Source: Syntrophobacterales bacterium
GTDB lineage: Bacteria; Desulfobacterota; Desulfobaccia; Desulfobaccales; 0-14-0-80-60-11
Assembly (NCBI GenBank): GCA_020060385.1
Contig: JAGVAH010000117.1
Coordinates: 1-64,000 of the forward strand
Direction: 5' to 3'
Length of the DNA: 64,000 nt
In this document: piece after piece, positions 8,031 through 17,940 of the stretch
Layout of the letters: each line of letters starts with the position of its first letter
Numbering within the stretch: the first letter of the stretch is position 1
The notes under the pieces: model-generated
What the model was told of the DNA's origin: nothing
Seen by the model: the letters and a program-made list of their open reading frames with translations, nothing else
The model's database searches: none
Program-made: the position numbers and the translations under genes

Positions 8031-9884
8031 ATGTCCCACCTCATAAAAAAAGTTTTATTCATCGAACCTCGAGCTCCCCGCCCCCATATCTTCAGCCGGG
8101 TGGCCATCCCCCGGATCGGCCCGGTGCTGTTGGGCACCATCCTGCAGCGCCAGGGGCTGGAGGTAAAGGTCATCATTGAGGAGATCTCTTCACCGGATCA
8201 TCAGACCCTTAACTTTAACCCCGACCTGGTCTGCATCTCCAGTATCACTTCCACCGCGCCCCGGGCTTATGAATTGGGAGACTACTACCGGCGGCAAGGG
8301 GTGCCGGTGGTCATGGGCGGGGCCCATTCCAGCTTTGTGGTCCGGGAATCCCTGGACCATGCCGACTACGTCATCTGCGGGGAGGGGGACGAGGCCTTGC
8401 CGGAATTGGTGGCCAACCTCAACTCCGGGGGAGACCTGGCCGGGGTGCAGAACCTGTCCTATTTGGAAGGCGAGACCCTGCGCCAGAACCCCTGGCGGCC
8501 TTTCCTGGAGAACCTGGACGATCTCCCCATCCCCAATTACAACCTGGTCCACGACTGGAACGCCCGCCGGGGCCGCCGCTTCGTGTCCATTGCCACTTCC
8601 CGGGGCTGCCCCTTTAATTGCCGCTTCTGCGGGGTGATCAAGCTCTTCGGCCGCAAGTACCGCTATAATTCCGTGGACCGGGTGATGGAGGAGATCCGGC
8701 AAAACGGGGTCAAGGCCCACCATGTCTTTTTCTGCGACGACAATTTCACCGCGGATCGCAACCGGATCAAGGAATTGTGCCAGCGGATGCTCCAGGAGAA
8801 CCTGAACATCGAGTGGAGCGCCCAGGTGCGGGTGGAGGCGGCCAATGATGAGGAATTGATGGAACTCATGGCCCGGGCCGGCTGCTACTGTGTCTTCGTG
8901 GGCCTGGAATCTATCAATCCCGCCACCTTGAAGCTCTACAACAAATCCCAAACCGTGGAAAACATCAAGGATTGCGTCATTAATTTCCATCGCCACGGCA
9001 TCCGGGTCCACGGCATGTTCGTCTTCGGTTCCGAAGAGGACCACTACCAGGTCATCCGGGACACCGTGAAGTTTTCCCGGCAGTTGGATTTGGATTCTTT
9101 GCAATACCTGATCCTCACCCCCATTCCCGGCACCCCGGTCTATCAGGAATTGGAGGACCAAAACCGCATCTTCTGCCGGGATTGGAGCCACTACGACGGC
9201 CATCACGCGGTCTTCCAGCCCCGGCAGCTCACCCCTTATGAGCTCCAATATGAGACCATCCGGGCCATGAAAAAGTTTTACTCCTGGCCTTCGGTGCTCA
9301 AACGCCTGATCGCCCGGGATTGGTTTTATGTCAAACTCAAGGCTTACGGGCGTTTCCTGATGTGGAAATCCCAGTGGGGTAAGAGCAACCACGTATTGCA
9401 CTTGAAAGAACAGCTCTTTTCCCGGGTGCGGCAACTCCGGGGCTGGCTCCCGGGGGGCAACTACGTGCCCCGGGTCGGCATCCCCGCGGATATCTGGAAG
9501 CTGGGCCCCTGGGAGAACAGCCACCGGGAATTTCTCCTGCGGTTTCTGCGGCGCCTGGGGGTGGAAGTGGTCCAGGAGGGGGCAGCCGATAAGGCGGAAA
9601 CCGGTCCCCTCTCCTTGGTGCAAACGGAAATTGCCCGTCTCCAGGAAAAGGCCGATCTCATCCTTCTGCCCCTCTGGGAAGGATTGGAGGAGGCCCGCCA
9701 AAAGATCAAGGACGCGCACCAGCATATCACCCAGGAAACCGTGTCCCGCCTGCTGACCCTGGAGTTCAGCCGGGAATCTTTTTATAACGCCTGCATGGAA
9801 TTGGGCCTCTGCTTCCAGAAACGGCTGCGGCGCATCCGCCGCATCTACTTCCAGACCCTGGCCGAAGTGGGGGCGCAGATTTAA
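8031..9884 (+). CDS. B12-binding-domain radical SAM protein
   Basis: The ATG at 8031 is chosen for its AAGGAGGTG ribosome binding site; frames extending to 7980 lack one. The 617-residue protein begins with a cobalamin-binding Rossmann-like domain (about 1-150, with VVMGGAHSS and ICGEGDEALPEL), then the radical SAM core with C193-x3-C197-x2-C200 (RGCPFNCRFCG) binding the [4Fe-4S]/SAM cluster. About 220 C-terminal residues are helical, charged and family-specific. Class B radical SAM enzymes of this kind methylate or rearrange carbon skeletons, including lipids and secondary metabolites; the substrate cannot be told. The DxHxxG lower-ligand motif is not seen in the B12 domain. It stands alone and ends at a terminator. 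Confidence 0.9.
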   Translation: MSHLIKKVLFIEPRAPRPHIFSRVAIPRIGPVLLGTILQRQGLEVKVIIEEISSPDHQTLNFNPDLVCISSITSTAPRAYELGDYYRRQGVPVVMGGAHSSFVVRESLDHADYVICGEGDEALPELVANLNSGGDLAGVQNLSYLEGETLRQNPWRPFLENLDDLPIPNYNLVHDWNARRGRRFVSIATSRGCPFNCRFCGVIKLFGRKYRYNSVDRVMEEIRQNGVKAHHVFFCDDNFTADRNRIKELCQRMLQENLNIEWSAQVRVEAANDEELMELMARAGCYCVFVGLESINPATLKLYNKSQTVENIKDCVINFHRHGIRVHGMFVFGSEEDHYQVIRDTVKFSRQLDLDSLQYLILTPIPGTPVYQELEDQNRIFCRDWSHYDGHHAVFQPRQLTPYELQYETIRAMKKFYSWPSVLKRLIARDWFYVKLKAYGRFLMWKSQWGKSNHVLHLKEQLFSRVRQLRGWLPGGNYVPRVGIPADIWKLGPWENSHREFLLRFLRRLGVEVVQEGAADKAETGPLSLVQTEIARLQEKADLILLPLWEGLEEARQKIKDAHQHITQETVSRLLTLEFSRESFYNACMELGLCFQKRLRRIRRIYFQTLAEVGAQI

Positions 9885-9967
9885 GGAATAATGTTGCAGG
9901 GAAGGCGGGGCAGCAGCGGCTCCCACGCCCTCCCCTCAAACTCCCCTCCCTACCCTCTTGACAAAAA

Positions 9968-9999
9968 GGGGCGGACCCGCAGGTCCGCCCCCTCTTTTT
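9968..9999 (+). terminator. Intrinsic terminator after the radical SAM gene
   Basis: A 10-bp GC stem, GGGGCGGACC (9968-9977) and GGTCCGCCCC (9982-9991), has a 4-base loop followed by CTCTTTTT. The left side carries AAAAA, so it may stop transcription from both convergent genes. Confidence 0.8.
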
Positions 10000-10066
10000 C
10001 CCAATCAAGGGCTCTGAAAGCAAATAAACCCAAGATACTAGATAGTTGACCTCACCGCATTACCTG

Positions 10067-10188
10067 ATACCATTTCGCAATCAAAAGACATTGAACTGTA
10101 GGGGCGAATCTTGTATTCGCCCTGTGCGGGTGGGCGAACACCAGGTTCGCCCCGACAAGAAAATTGCCGTTAGATTGCGACTTGGTAT
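10067..10188. mobile_element. 122-bp MITE-like repeat, family A copy 1
   Basis: The ends ATACCATTTCGCAATC (10067-10082) and GATTGCGACTTGGTAT (10173-10188) form 16-bp terminal inverted repeats with two mismatches. The centre folds into two arms rich in GGGGCGAA/TTCGCCCC. A second copy of exactly 122 bp lies inverted at 38901-39022 and a degenerate one at 48671-48785. There is no coding capacity. Confidence 0.75.
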
Positions 10189-10214
10189 GATTTAGGGAAG
10201 GGCGCCAGAACCGG

Positions 10215-11654
10215 TCATTCCTCCAGCTCCCCGGCCAGAGGCGGCGCCAAACCGAAGCGCTTGATTTTGCGGCGCAGGGTGTTCTTGTCAATCCCCAATT
10301 CCCGGGCCGTGGCCAGACGCCGCCATTGGTGGCGTTCCAGGGCCTCCCAGAGCACCCGTTTCTCCTGCTCCTGGAGTGTCAAAGCGTTGGTGGCCGGCCC
10401 CAGGTGGTGCTCCCCTTGCAGGTGGTCCGGCAGATGCTCGGGGAGGATTTCCCCCTGGGGGCAGAGGATGAAGGCGTGTTCGATGGCGTTTTCCAGTTCC
10501 CGGATGTTCCCCGGCCAGTCATGGCCCAGGAAAATGGCCAGGGTCTCCTGGTTCAGCCCCTGGATATTTTTATTCTGCAACCTGTTGAAGCGGTCGATAT
10601 AGTGGGCGGCCAACAGGGGGATGTCTTCCTTGCGTTCCGTCAGCAGGGGCAGTTGGAGCTTCACCACATTGATGCGGTAGAAGAGGTCTTTGCGAAAATC
10701 CCCGGCCGCCACCAGCTGGGCCAGGTCCTTATTGGTGGCGGTGACGATGCGCACGTCGGCCTTGACGCTCTTGGATGATCCCAGGGGCGTGTAGGCCCGC
10801 TCTTCCAGGACCCGGAGCAGCCGGGCCTGCAGGGCCGGGGAGATATCCCCGCATTCATCCAGGAAGAGGGTGCCCCCCTCCGCGGCCGCGAAGCGGCCCT
10901 GGCGATCCCGCCGGGCATCGGTAAACGCGCCCGCGGTGTGGCCGAAGAGTTCGGATTCCAGCAGGGTGTCGGGCAGGGCCCCGCAGTTCACGGCCACGAA
11001 GGGGCCCCGGGAGCGGGGGCTCAGGTTGTGCAAGGCCCGGGCCACCAGCTCCTTGCCGGTGCCGCTTTCCCCCTGGATCAAGACGGTGCTGTCGGTGCGG
11101 GCGATTTGGGGCAGGAGCTCGAAGATCCTCTGCATCAAGGGGGACTTGGAGATGATGTCTCCCAGGCGATGCTGGCGGGTTTCCCGGTGCAGCTCCTCCG
11201 CCGGGCTCAAATCCCGGAAGGTTTCCACCCCGCCGATGACCTGCCCCTGGTCATCCCGCAGCAAGGCGGTGCTGACGCTGATGGGCAGTTCTTTGCCGTC
11301 GGCCCGGTGGATTCTCACTAACCGGTTGATCACCGACTCCCCCGTCTCCATTGTATGCCCCAAAAGGCAGGCGGATTCACAAAGGCTGGTCCGCAAGACA
11401 TCGCAGCAGGGACGGCCCAAGGCCGCGGCCGCGGGAATCCCGGTAATCTCCTGGGCCGCCCGGTTGAAAAAGGTGATGCGCCAGTCGGGGTCCACCGTGA
11501 ACACGCCATCCGCGATGCTATCCAGGATAATGGTGTTTTGGGGCAGGAGTTCAACTTGGTCGGCGGCAAACTTAGGCGCCTGTTTACTCCGGTTGATACA
11601 AAGTTTTGATCCGGATTTGGGGGAGGGATTGCCGGGCACTCTTATATTTCCCAA
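10215..11654 (-). CDS. PAS-domain sigma54-dependent regulator, variant GAFTDA
   Basis: A 479-residue enhancer-binding protein: N-terminal PAS domain (about 40-160), AAA+ domain with Walker A GESGTGKE (about 191-198) and Walker B LFLDECGD (about 262-269), and a C-terminal Fis-type HTH (about 445-470). The PAS domain holds cysteines in the pattern C-x8-C-x3-C (preceded by an extra Cys), which might sense redox state or bind metal. The sigma54-contact loop reads GAFTDA instead of GAFTGA. There is no receiver domain, so the signal is probably a ligand or redox cue. It is divergent from the RND efflux operon and is a close paralogue of the regulator at 18286-19719; the shared target is inferred to be the efflux operon. 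Confidence 0.9.
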   Translation of the reverse strand: MGNIRVPGNPSPKSGSKLCINRSKQAPKFAADQVELLPQNTIILDSIADGVFTVDPDWRITFFNRAAQEITGIPAAAALGRPCCDVLRTSLCESACLLGHTMETGESVINRLVRIHRADGKELPISVSTALLRDDQGQVIGGVETFRDLSPAEELHRETRQHRLGDIISKSPLMQRIFELLPQIARTDSTVLIQGESGTGKELVARALHNLSPRSRGPFVAVNCGALPDTLLESELFGHTAGAFTDARRDRQGRFAAAEGGTLFLDECGDISPALQARLLRVLEERAYTPLGSSKSVKADVRIVTATNKDLAQLVAAGDFRKDLFYRINVVKLQLPLLTERKEDIPLLAAHYIDRFNRLQNKNIQGLNQETLAIFLGHDWPGNIRELENAIEHAFILCPQGEILPEHLPDHLQGEHHLGPATNALTLQEQEKRVLWEALERHQWRRLATARELGIDKNTLRRKIKRFGLAPPLAGELEE

Positions 11655-11866
11655 GGTCTGGCCGAAATCTAATCTTTTAATTATATCAAATCTTCGTTCA
11701 CATGAATACTATTCTGTACCCACAACCTTTTACGCCAGGGTCGGCAGAATTAAATCCTTTAGGACTTTCTGTGGCGCCCCCAGGACTATAATCCAGGTTG
11801 AATTATGGCCGGAAGCGAAGTAAGGTGGCACGGAAAAGCGACAGTAACTTTCACAGAGAAGAACAC

Positions 11867-11888
11867 CTCCGGAAACCCCTTTCCGGAG
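11867..11888 (+). promoter_or_regulatory. Hairpin/palindrome in the efflux operon leader
   Basis: CTCCGGAAA (11867-11875) and TTTCCGGAG (11880-11888) are perfect 9-bp arms around CCCC, 22 bases before the ATG of the outer membrane factor. It could be a regulator site or an RNA hairpin that affects translation. No T run follows. Confidence 0.45.
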
Positions 11889-11910
11889 CTGCCAGGACTA
11901 GGGAGACCCC

Positions 11911-13506
11911 ATGAGGCGCGAGCATGTCTGTTGTGTCTTACTGGTTTCAGTCCTCTTCATTGCCGGGTGCTTCAAAGTGGGTCCGGACTTTACCCCCCCC
12001 CAGGCCAAGGTGGCACCAGCCTGGCAGGATGCCGGAGAGCGGCAGGTACAAACCGCGTCCAGGGAACACCGGGACTGGTGGCGGGCCTTCAAAGATCCCG
12101 CCCTGGACCGTCTCATCGACACCGCTTACCGGGAAAATCTGAATCTGCGCCGCGCCGGGGTGCGGGTCCTGGAAGCCCGGGCCGAATTGGGCGTGGCCGT
12201 GGGCGAATTATTTCCCCAAACCCAACAGGCCTTTGGCTCCGTGGAGAAGTACCATTATAGCAAACATGCCCCCCTGGCCGCGTTCAACCAGAATTTAAGA
12301 TATTTTCAGTCCGAAGTGGGTCTCCAGGCCAGTTGGGAACTGGACTTTTGGGGGAAATTCCGCCGGGCCGTGGAATCCGCGGACGCCAGTCTGGTGGCCG
12401 CGGTGGCCGATTACGACGCCACCCTGGTGAGCCTCACCGGCGACGTGGCCGCTTCCTATATCCTCATCCGCACCCTGGAAAAGCGCCTGGACATTGCCCG
12501 GTAAAACGTGGCCACCCAAAAGGAGAGCCTGAAGATCGCCGAGGCCAAGTTCCAGGGCGGCACGGCCACCCAGCGGGACGTGGAGCAGGCCAAGACCCAA
12601 TTGTTCAACACCCAGGCCACCATTCCGGCCCTGGAAATCCAACTCCGCCAAGCCAAGAATGCCCTCAGCGTCCTTCTGGGGATGCCCCCCAACCAGTTGG
12701 CCGACCTCCTGGCCGGAGAAGGGTCCATTCCCGCGCCCCCGCCCCAGGTGGCGGTGGGCATCCCCGCGGACCTGCTGCGCCGGCGGCCGGATATCCGCGC
12801 CGCTCAAGCCCAGGCCGCGGCCCAATGCGCCCAGATCGGTGTAGCCAAGGCCGAACTTTTCCCGGCCTTCAGCCTCATCGGCACCTTTAGCTTCCAGTCC
12901 AGCGACGTGGGCAAATTCGCCCTGGGGCAGATGTTCAACTGGAGCAGCCGCAATGCCCAGGCCGGCCCTTCCTTTCAATGGAATCTGTTGAACTACGGGC
13001 GGCTCACCAACCAGGTGCGGGTCCAGGACGCCCGCTTCCAGCAGCTGCTCATCGGTTATCAGAATGCGGTCCTCAAGGCCCAGCAGGAGGTGGAGGACTC
13101 TTTGACGGCCTTCCTGCGCTCCCAGGTGCGGGCCCGGATGCTGGGGGAGAGCACGGCCGCGGCCCGGCGCTCCTTAGACCTCTCGGTCCTCCAATACCAG
13201 GGAGGCACCACCGATTTCACCACCGTGCTCACCGCCCAACAAGCCCTCTTAAACGAGCAGGACAACCTGGCCATCACCCTGGGGGACATCTCCCGTAATC
13301 TGGTGGGCGTCTACCGGGCCCTGGGGGGCGGCTGGCAACTCCGGGAGGGCCAGGATTTTATCCCGGAGCCGGTGCGGGCGGAGATGGCCCAACGCACGAA
13401 TTGGGGGGGATTGCTGGCTCCGGCCAACTATGCCCTCTCCGCACCGGGGACCGGCCAGGGGGTGAAAGGACCAGAGGCCCCGCCCCCCGCGGGAAAAAAA
13501 GATTGA
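11911..13506 (+). pseudogene. RND efflux outer membrane factor (NodT/OprM type), interrupted by an in-frame TAA
   Basis: One continuous frame of 531 codons codes for a TolC-like outer membrane lipoprotein that forms the exit duct of a tripartite pump. The signal peptide ends in the lipobox IAGC, and the mature protein begins CFKVGPDFTPP, typical of the family. A single TAA at 12502-12504, between LDIAR and NVATQKESL, breaks the frame; homology continues on both sides without gap or shift, so one base change from CAA or GAA would explain it. A GTG directly after (12508) could restart the second part, but this would lack export signals. It is therefore inactive, read through, or a sequencing error. 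The downstream adaptor and pump are intact. Confidence 0.85.
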
Positions 13507-13603
13507 GTCTGAGGCAGGAGGCGTGAGGGAGAGCCAAGGCTCAAGATTCCTCCCCTCTCCATCCTCACCATCTCCAAAGGTAACATCACTGGAGCTTGCC
13601 ATC

Positions 13604-14818
13604 ATGAGTCCCAAGAAGTTGCAGCCTTTTTGCGGTTTCCGGCTCCTGAGGTGGGGTTCGATCCCCTTGTTTCTCGTGATCCTGGGTGGGTGCGGCGACA
13701 AAGGCGGCTACACACCCCCGCCTCCCCCCAAGGTGACGGTGAGCCAACCCTTAAAAGGGCCGGTCACCGAATACCTGGAACTCACCGGCAACACCCAGGC
13801 CATCAACACCGTGCAGCTCCGGGCCCGGGTGGAGGGCTACCTGGAAAAGGTCTTTTTTCACGATGGCGATCGGGTGAAAAAAGGGCAGTTGTTGTTCCTC
13901 ATCCAGCAAAACACCTACCAGGCCAAGCTGCAGCAGGCCAAGGCGGATATCGCCACCCAAAAGGCCCGCCTGCTCCACGCCCAAACGGAATTAACCCGGT
14001 ACTCCAAGCTCCTCAAGCAAAAGGCCGCGTCCCAGGTGGACGTGGATAAGTGGCAATATGAACGGGATGCGGCCCAGGCTGCGCTCTTGGCCGCAGAAGC
14101 GCAGCGGGACCTGGCCCAGCTCAACCTGGACTATACCCGGGTCACCTCCCCCTTTGACGGCCGCATCGACCGGCGCCTCCGGGACCCCGGCAACCTGGTG
14201 GGCTCGGGGGAGAGCACGGTGCTGGCCAATGTCAACCAGATTGCCCCCATCTATATCTATTTCACCATCAATGAACGGGACCTCCTCCGCCTCATGGGCG
14301 GGACCCGCCTTTCCCCGGAAGAGGCCAGCAAAAAGAAATGGCCCATGTCCTTCGGCCTGGCCAATGAAAAGGGCTATCCCCACGAGGCGCGCCTGGATTT
14401 TGCGGCCATCAGCGTCACTTCCACCACCGGCACCCTGCTGCTCAGGGGAATTTCCCCCAATAAGGAGGGCAAGGTCCTGCCGGGATTGTTTGCCCGGGTG
14501 CGGGTGCCGGTGGGAGAGAAAAAGGCGGCCCTGGTGGTGCCGGTGCCGGCCCTAGGTTTTGACCAGCAAGGCCCCTATGTCCTGGTGGTGAACGAGAAAA
14601 ATCTGGTGGAACGCCGCAGCGTCACCCTGGGCACGGAAGTGAATGGCTTCCGGGTCATCGATGCCGGGCTTAAGGGAAACGAATGGGTGGTGGTGGAAGG
14701 GGTCATCAAGGCCATTCCCGGGCGGCGGGTCACCCCGGAGAAAGGCGCCTTGACGTTCCCCGCCCCCAAGGAAAAAACCGCCTGCCGGCAGGCCGGGAAA
14801 GGGAAGACCGGCTCATGA
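13604..14818 (+). CDS. RND efflux periplasmic adaptor (membrane fusion protein)
   Basis: A 404-residue AcrA/MexA-type adaptor that links the inner membrane pump to the outer membrane factor. The ATG at 13604 is chosen because GGAG lies nine bases upstream and the product then has a lipoprotein signal ending LGGC (Cys about 27). It has the split biotinyl-lipoyl domain (RARVEGYLEKVFFHDGDRVKKG and the later TRVTSPFDGRIDRR), a helical hairpin in between, and beta-barrel and membrane-proximal domains. It ends in an ATGA overlap with the pump gene, so the two are translationally coupled. The upstream outer membrane factor ends 97 bases before, so the three form one operon. Confidence 0.92.
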   Translation: MSPKKLQPFCGFRLLRWGSIPLFLVILGGCGDKGGYTPPPPPKVTVSQPLKGPVTEYLELTGNTQAINTVQLRARVEGYLEKVFFHDGDRVKKGQLLFLIQQNTYQAKLQQAKADIATQKARLLHAQTELTRYSKLLKQKAASQVDVDKWQYERDAAQAALLAAEAQRDLAQLNLDYTRVTSPFDGRIDRRLRDPGNLVGSGESTVLANVNQIAPIYIYFTINERDLLRLMGGTRLSPEEASKKKWPMSFGLANEKGYPHEARLDFAAISVTSTTGTLLLRGISPNKEGKVLPGLFARVRVPVGEKKAALVVPVPALGFDQQGPYVLVVNEKNLVERRSVTLGTEVNGFRVIDAGLKGNEWVVVEGVIKAIPGRRVTPEKGALTFPAPKEKTACRQAGKGKTGS

Positions 14819-17800
14819 TTTCCCGGTTTTTCATCGAACGGCCCATCTTTGCCAACGTCATCGCCATTGTCACCATCATTATCGGCCTGGTCTGCTTTTA
14901 TTATTTGCCGGTAGCCCAATATCCCCCGGTGGTGCCGCCCACCATCCAGGTAACCACCCGCTACCCCGGGGCCAGCGCCGAGGTGGTGGCCGCGACCGTG
15001 GGGATGCCCATCGAACAGGCGGTCAACGGGGTGGAGAACTGCCTCTACATGTCTTCCACCAGCGGCAGTGACGGCAGTTACACCTTGACCGTCACCTTTG
15101 CCGTGGGCACCGATCTCAACAACTCCCTGGCCCTGGTGCAGAACTATGTGAACAGTTCCTTGGCCCAGCTTCCCGACAGTGTCCAGAGGCAAGGGGTCAC
15201 CGTTAAGAAGATCTCCACCGATATCCTGCTGGTGGTCAGCCTCTACTCCCCGGAGGACCGTTTCGACGAGACCTTTCTTTCCAATTACGCGGTCATCAAC
15301 CTGCAAAACCCCCTGGCCCGGCTGCCCGGTGTCGGCCAGATCCGGGTCTCCGGGGCGGGATCCTACAGCATGCGGGTCTGGCTGGACCCCAACCGCCTCC
15401 ACTACTATGACCTGTCCACCACCGAGGTCATGGAGGCCCTCCGGGGACAAAACGTGCAGGTGGCCGCCGGTCAGTTGGGTGGCGCGCCCGCCCCACCCGA
15501 CCAGGCCTTCCAGTTCACCATGAACACGTTGGGCCGGCTGGCCGAGGTGGAACAGTTCGAAAACATCATCGTCAAGAGTCAGCGGAGCGAAGAAACCGCC
15601 CAGGTCGTCCGGGTCCGGGACCTGGCCCGGGTGGAGTTGAGCCAGCAGAGTTACGCCAATTTTTCCAGCGTCAGCGGCCGCCACAGCACCCAGATACTGG
15701 TCTTCACCCTGCCCGGCGCCAATGCCCTGGAGGTGGGGGAGGCAGTGAAGCAGGCCATGGCGGAGATGAAACAGAGTTTCCCCCAGGGCCTGACTTACGT
15801 CATCCAATACGACACCACCATCTTTGTCCGGGAGGCCATCAACGAAGTCTATAAGACCCTGTTCATCGCCGGCATCCTGGTGCTTATCGTCATCCTGGTC
15901 TTTCTCCAAAACTGGCGGGGCACCCTGGTGCCGGCCACCACCATCCCGGTGACCATCATCGGCGCGTTTGCCGCCATGCAGATGCTGGGCTTCGGCATCA
16001 ATCTGATGACCCTTTTCGCCCTGATCCTGGCCATCGGCATTGTGGTGGACGACGCCATCATCATCGTCGAAAACGCCTCCCATTATATCGAGAAAGGCCT
16101 CAGCCCCAAGGACGCCGCCATCAAGGCCATGGCCGAACTCACCGGCCCGGTCTTCGGCATCACCCTGGCCCTGGTCTCCGTCTTTTTGCCCGCAGCCTTT
16201 CTGCCAGGGATCACCGGCCAGATCTTCCGGCAATTCGCCCTGGTCATTGCCGCTACCGCGGTCATCAGCGCCATCAACGCCCTGACCCTCAAACCCGCGC
16301 AATGCGCCCTCTGGCTCCGGGCCCCAAAAGAGCGGCAACCCAACATGTTTTATCGAGGTTTCAACAGGGCTTACGGGATGATGGAGGATGCCTATATCCG
16401 CCTGGTGGAATGGATGGTGCAACGGACCGGGTTGATGGCGGTCATCTTTTTGGTCATCATCCTCCTGGCAGGTTGGCGCTTTGCCGCGCATCCCCTGGGT
16501 TTTCTGCCCACGGAAGACCAGGGTTACTGCATGGTGGTGACCCGTCTGCCCCCGGGGGCCTCCCAACCCCGGTCCAGAAAGGTGGCGGAGCAGGTTGGGG
16601 AGGTCCTGAAAAAGGCTCCGGGGGTCCGGGGCTGGGTGACCATCGGCGGATTCTCCATTCTGGACGCCGCCAATCTTCCCAATGTCTTCACCACTTTCGT
16701 GGTCTATCAGGATTGGGACAAGCGGGACGCAGCCTTAAGCCAGGAGCGGATTGTCGGCAATCTCTGGCGCCAATTTGGCGGCAACCGGGAGGCGGATATT
16801 GCCGTCCTGGTGCCCCCATCCATCAGGGGCCTGGGCCAGGCCGGGGGGTTCCAGATAATGATCGAAGACCGGGGGGCCTTGGGTCTGGGGGAGTTGCAGA
16901 AGGCGGTCCTGGAAATTATCCAGACGGGCAACTCCCAGCCGGGTTTGCAGCGCCTGGGCACTACCTTCAGCGCCCTTAGCCCCCAACTCTACCTGGACAT
17001 CGACCGGGTTAAGGCGGAATCCCTGGGCGTGCCCATAGATGCCGTATTCAGCACCCTGCAAGCCTTTCCCGGCACTTCTTTTATCAACCTTTTCAACAAG
17101 TTCAACCAGGTCTTCCAGGTCAACGTACAAGCCGAAGCCCGCCATCGCCTGCAGCCCGAAGACCTCAAAAACCTCTACGTCCGCAACAATAAAGGAGAAA
17201 TGGTGCCTCTGGGGACCCTGCTGGAGGTGAAACAGATCCTGGGCTCGGAACTGGTGACCCGCTACCAGCTCTTTCCGGCTGCACCCATCTACGGGGTAAC
17301 GGCCCCGGGGGTCAGCTCCGGCCAGGGGCTAAAAATCATGGAGGACGTCGCCCGGCACACCCTGCCCCAAGGCATGAGCTATGAGTGGACCGCCACCGCT
17401 TATCAGGAAAAGCAGGTGGGCCTCCAGGCCTACTTCATCTATGCCCTCTCCATCACCCTGGTGTTCATGGTCCTGGCCGCGCTCTATGAGTCCTGGACCA
17501 GCCCCCTGGCCGTGATTATCACCGTGCCCATGGCCATGGTGGGGGTGCTCCTGGCCCTCATCCTCCGGGGTTTTGACAACAACCTCTACACCCAAATCGG
17601 CCTGGTGCTGATGATCGCCCTGGCCAGCAAGAACGCCATCCTCATCGTGGAGTTTGCCCGGGACCTGCGCCGGGAAGGCCTGTCCATCGTGGAGGCGGCG
17701 GTGGAAGCCACCCGGCGGCGTTTCCGCCCCATCGTCATGACCTCCTTTGCCTTTATCCTGGGGGTGGCGCCCCTGGTGGCGGCCTCCGGCGCCGGGGCCG

Positions 17801-17940
17801 CCAGCCGGCAGGCCATCGGCGCGGTGGTCTTTGGGGGCATGCTGGCTTCCACGCTTTTGGCCATCCCCTTTGTGCCGGTCTTTTTTGTGCTTTTGGAGCG
17901 CCTCAGCGAAAGGATAATGGAGGGAAAGGAACAACCCTGA
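14815..17940 (+). CDS. RND family efflux pump, HAE1 type
   Basis: A 1041-residue inner membrane proton/drug antiporter. The start at 14815 overlaps the adaptor stop by four bases and gives the canonical opening MISRFFIERPIFANV. The twelve-helix, two-repeat layout is visible, with the two proton-relay aspartates in GIVVDDAIIIVENA (helix 4; equivalents of AcrB Asp407/408) and the helix-10 lysine in LMIALASKNAILIVEFA (AcrB Lys940). Two large periplasmic loops form the porter and docking domains. Homologues export hydrophobic drugs, bile salts and solvents; the substrate here is unknown. Flanking sigma54 regulators suggest that the operon is induced. Confidence 0.95.
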   Translation: MISRFFIERPIFANVIAIVTIIIGLVCFYYLPVAQYPPVVPPTIQVTTRYPGASAEVVAATVGMPIEQAVNGVENCLYMSSTSGSDGSYTLTVTFAVGTDLNNSLALVQNYVNSSLAQLPDSVQRQGVTVKKISTDILLVVSLYSPEDRFDETFLSNYAVINLQNPLARLPGVGQIRVSGAGSYSMRVWLDPNRLHYYDLSTTEVMEALRGQNVQVAAGQLGGAPAPPDQAFQFTMNTLGRLAEVEQFENIIVKSQRSEETAQVVRVRDLARVELSQQSYANFSSVSGRHSTQILVFTLPGANALEVGEAVKQAMAEMKQSFPQGLTYVIQYDTTIFVREAINEVYKTLFIAGILVLIVILVFLQNWRGTLVPATTIPVTIIGAFAAMQMLGFGINLMTLFALILAIGIVVDDAIIIVENASHYIEKGLSPKDAAIKAMAELTGPVFGITLALVSVFLPAAFLPGITGQIFRQFALVIAATAVISAINALTLKPAQCALWLRAPKERQPNMFYRGFNRAYGMMEDAYIRLVEWMVQRTGLMAVIFLVIILLAGWRFAAHPLGFLPTEDQGYCMVVTRLPPGASQPRSRKVAEQVGEVLKKAPGVRGWVTIGGFSILDAANLPNVFTTFVVYQDWDKRDAALSQERIVGNLWRQFGGNREADIAVLVPPSIRGLGQAGGFQIMIEDRGALGLGELQKAVLEIIQTGNSQPGLQRLGTTFSALSPQLYLDIDRVKAESLGVPIDAVFSTLQAFPGTSFINLFNKFNQVFQVNVQAEARHRLQPEDLKNLYVRNNKGEMVPLGTLLEVKQILGSELVTRYQLFPAAPIYGVTAPGVSSGQGLKIMEDVARHTLPQGMSYEWTATAYQEKQVGLQAYFIYALSITLVFMVLAALYESWTSPLAVIITVPMAMVGVLLALILRGFDNNLYTQIGLVLMIALASKNAILIVEFARDLRREGLSIVEAAVEATRRRFRPIVMTSFAFILGVAPLVAASGAGAASRQAIGAVVFGGMLASTLLAIPFVPVFFVLLERLSERIMEGKEQP

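Larger units (their letters stand above)
9885..10214. other. Intergenic region between convergent genes
   Basis: It holds the terminator at 9968-9999 and the 122-bp repeat at 10067-10188. No gene is supported. Confidence 0.6.

Noticed and set aside
8190-9926. Long minus-strand frame of 578 codons opposite the radical SAM gene
   Set aside because: Same antisense artefact; the plus strand has clear radical SAM motifs and a ribosome binding site.
14575-16566. Long minus-strand frame of 663 codons inside the RND pump gene
   Set aside because: It is the antisense shadow of a GC-rich gene, made of His/Gly/Asp-rich low-complexity text, with no ribosome binding site or family.
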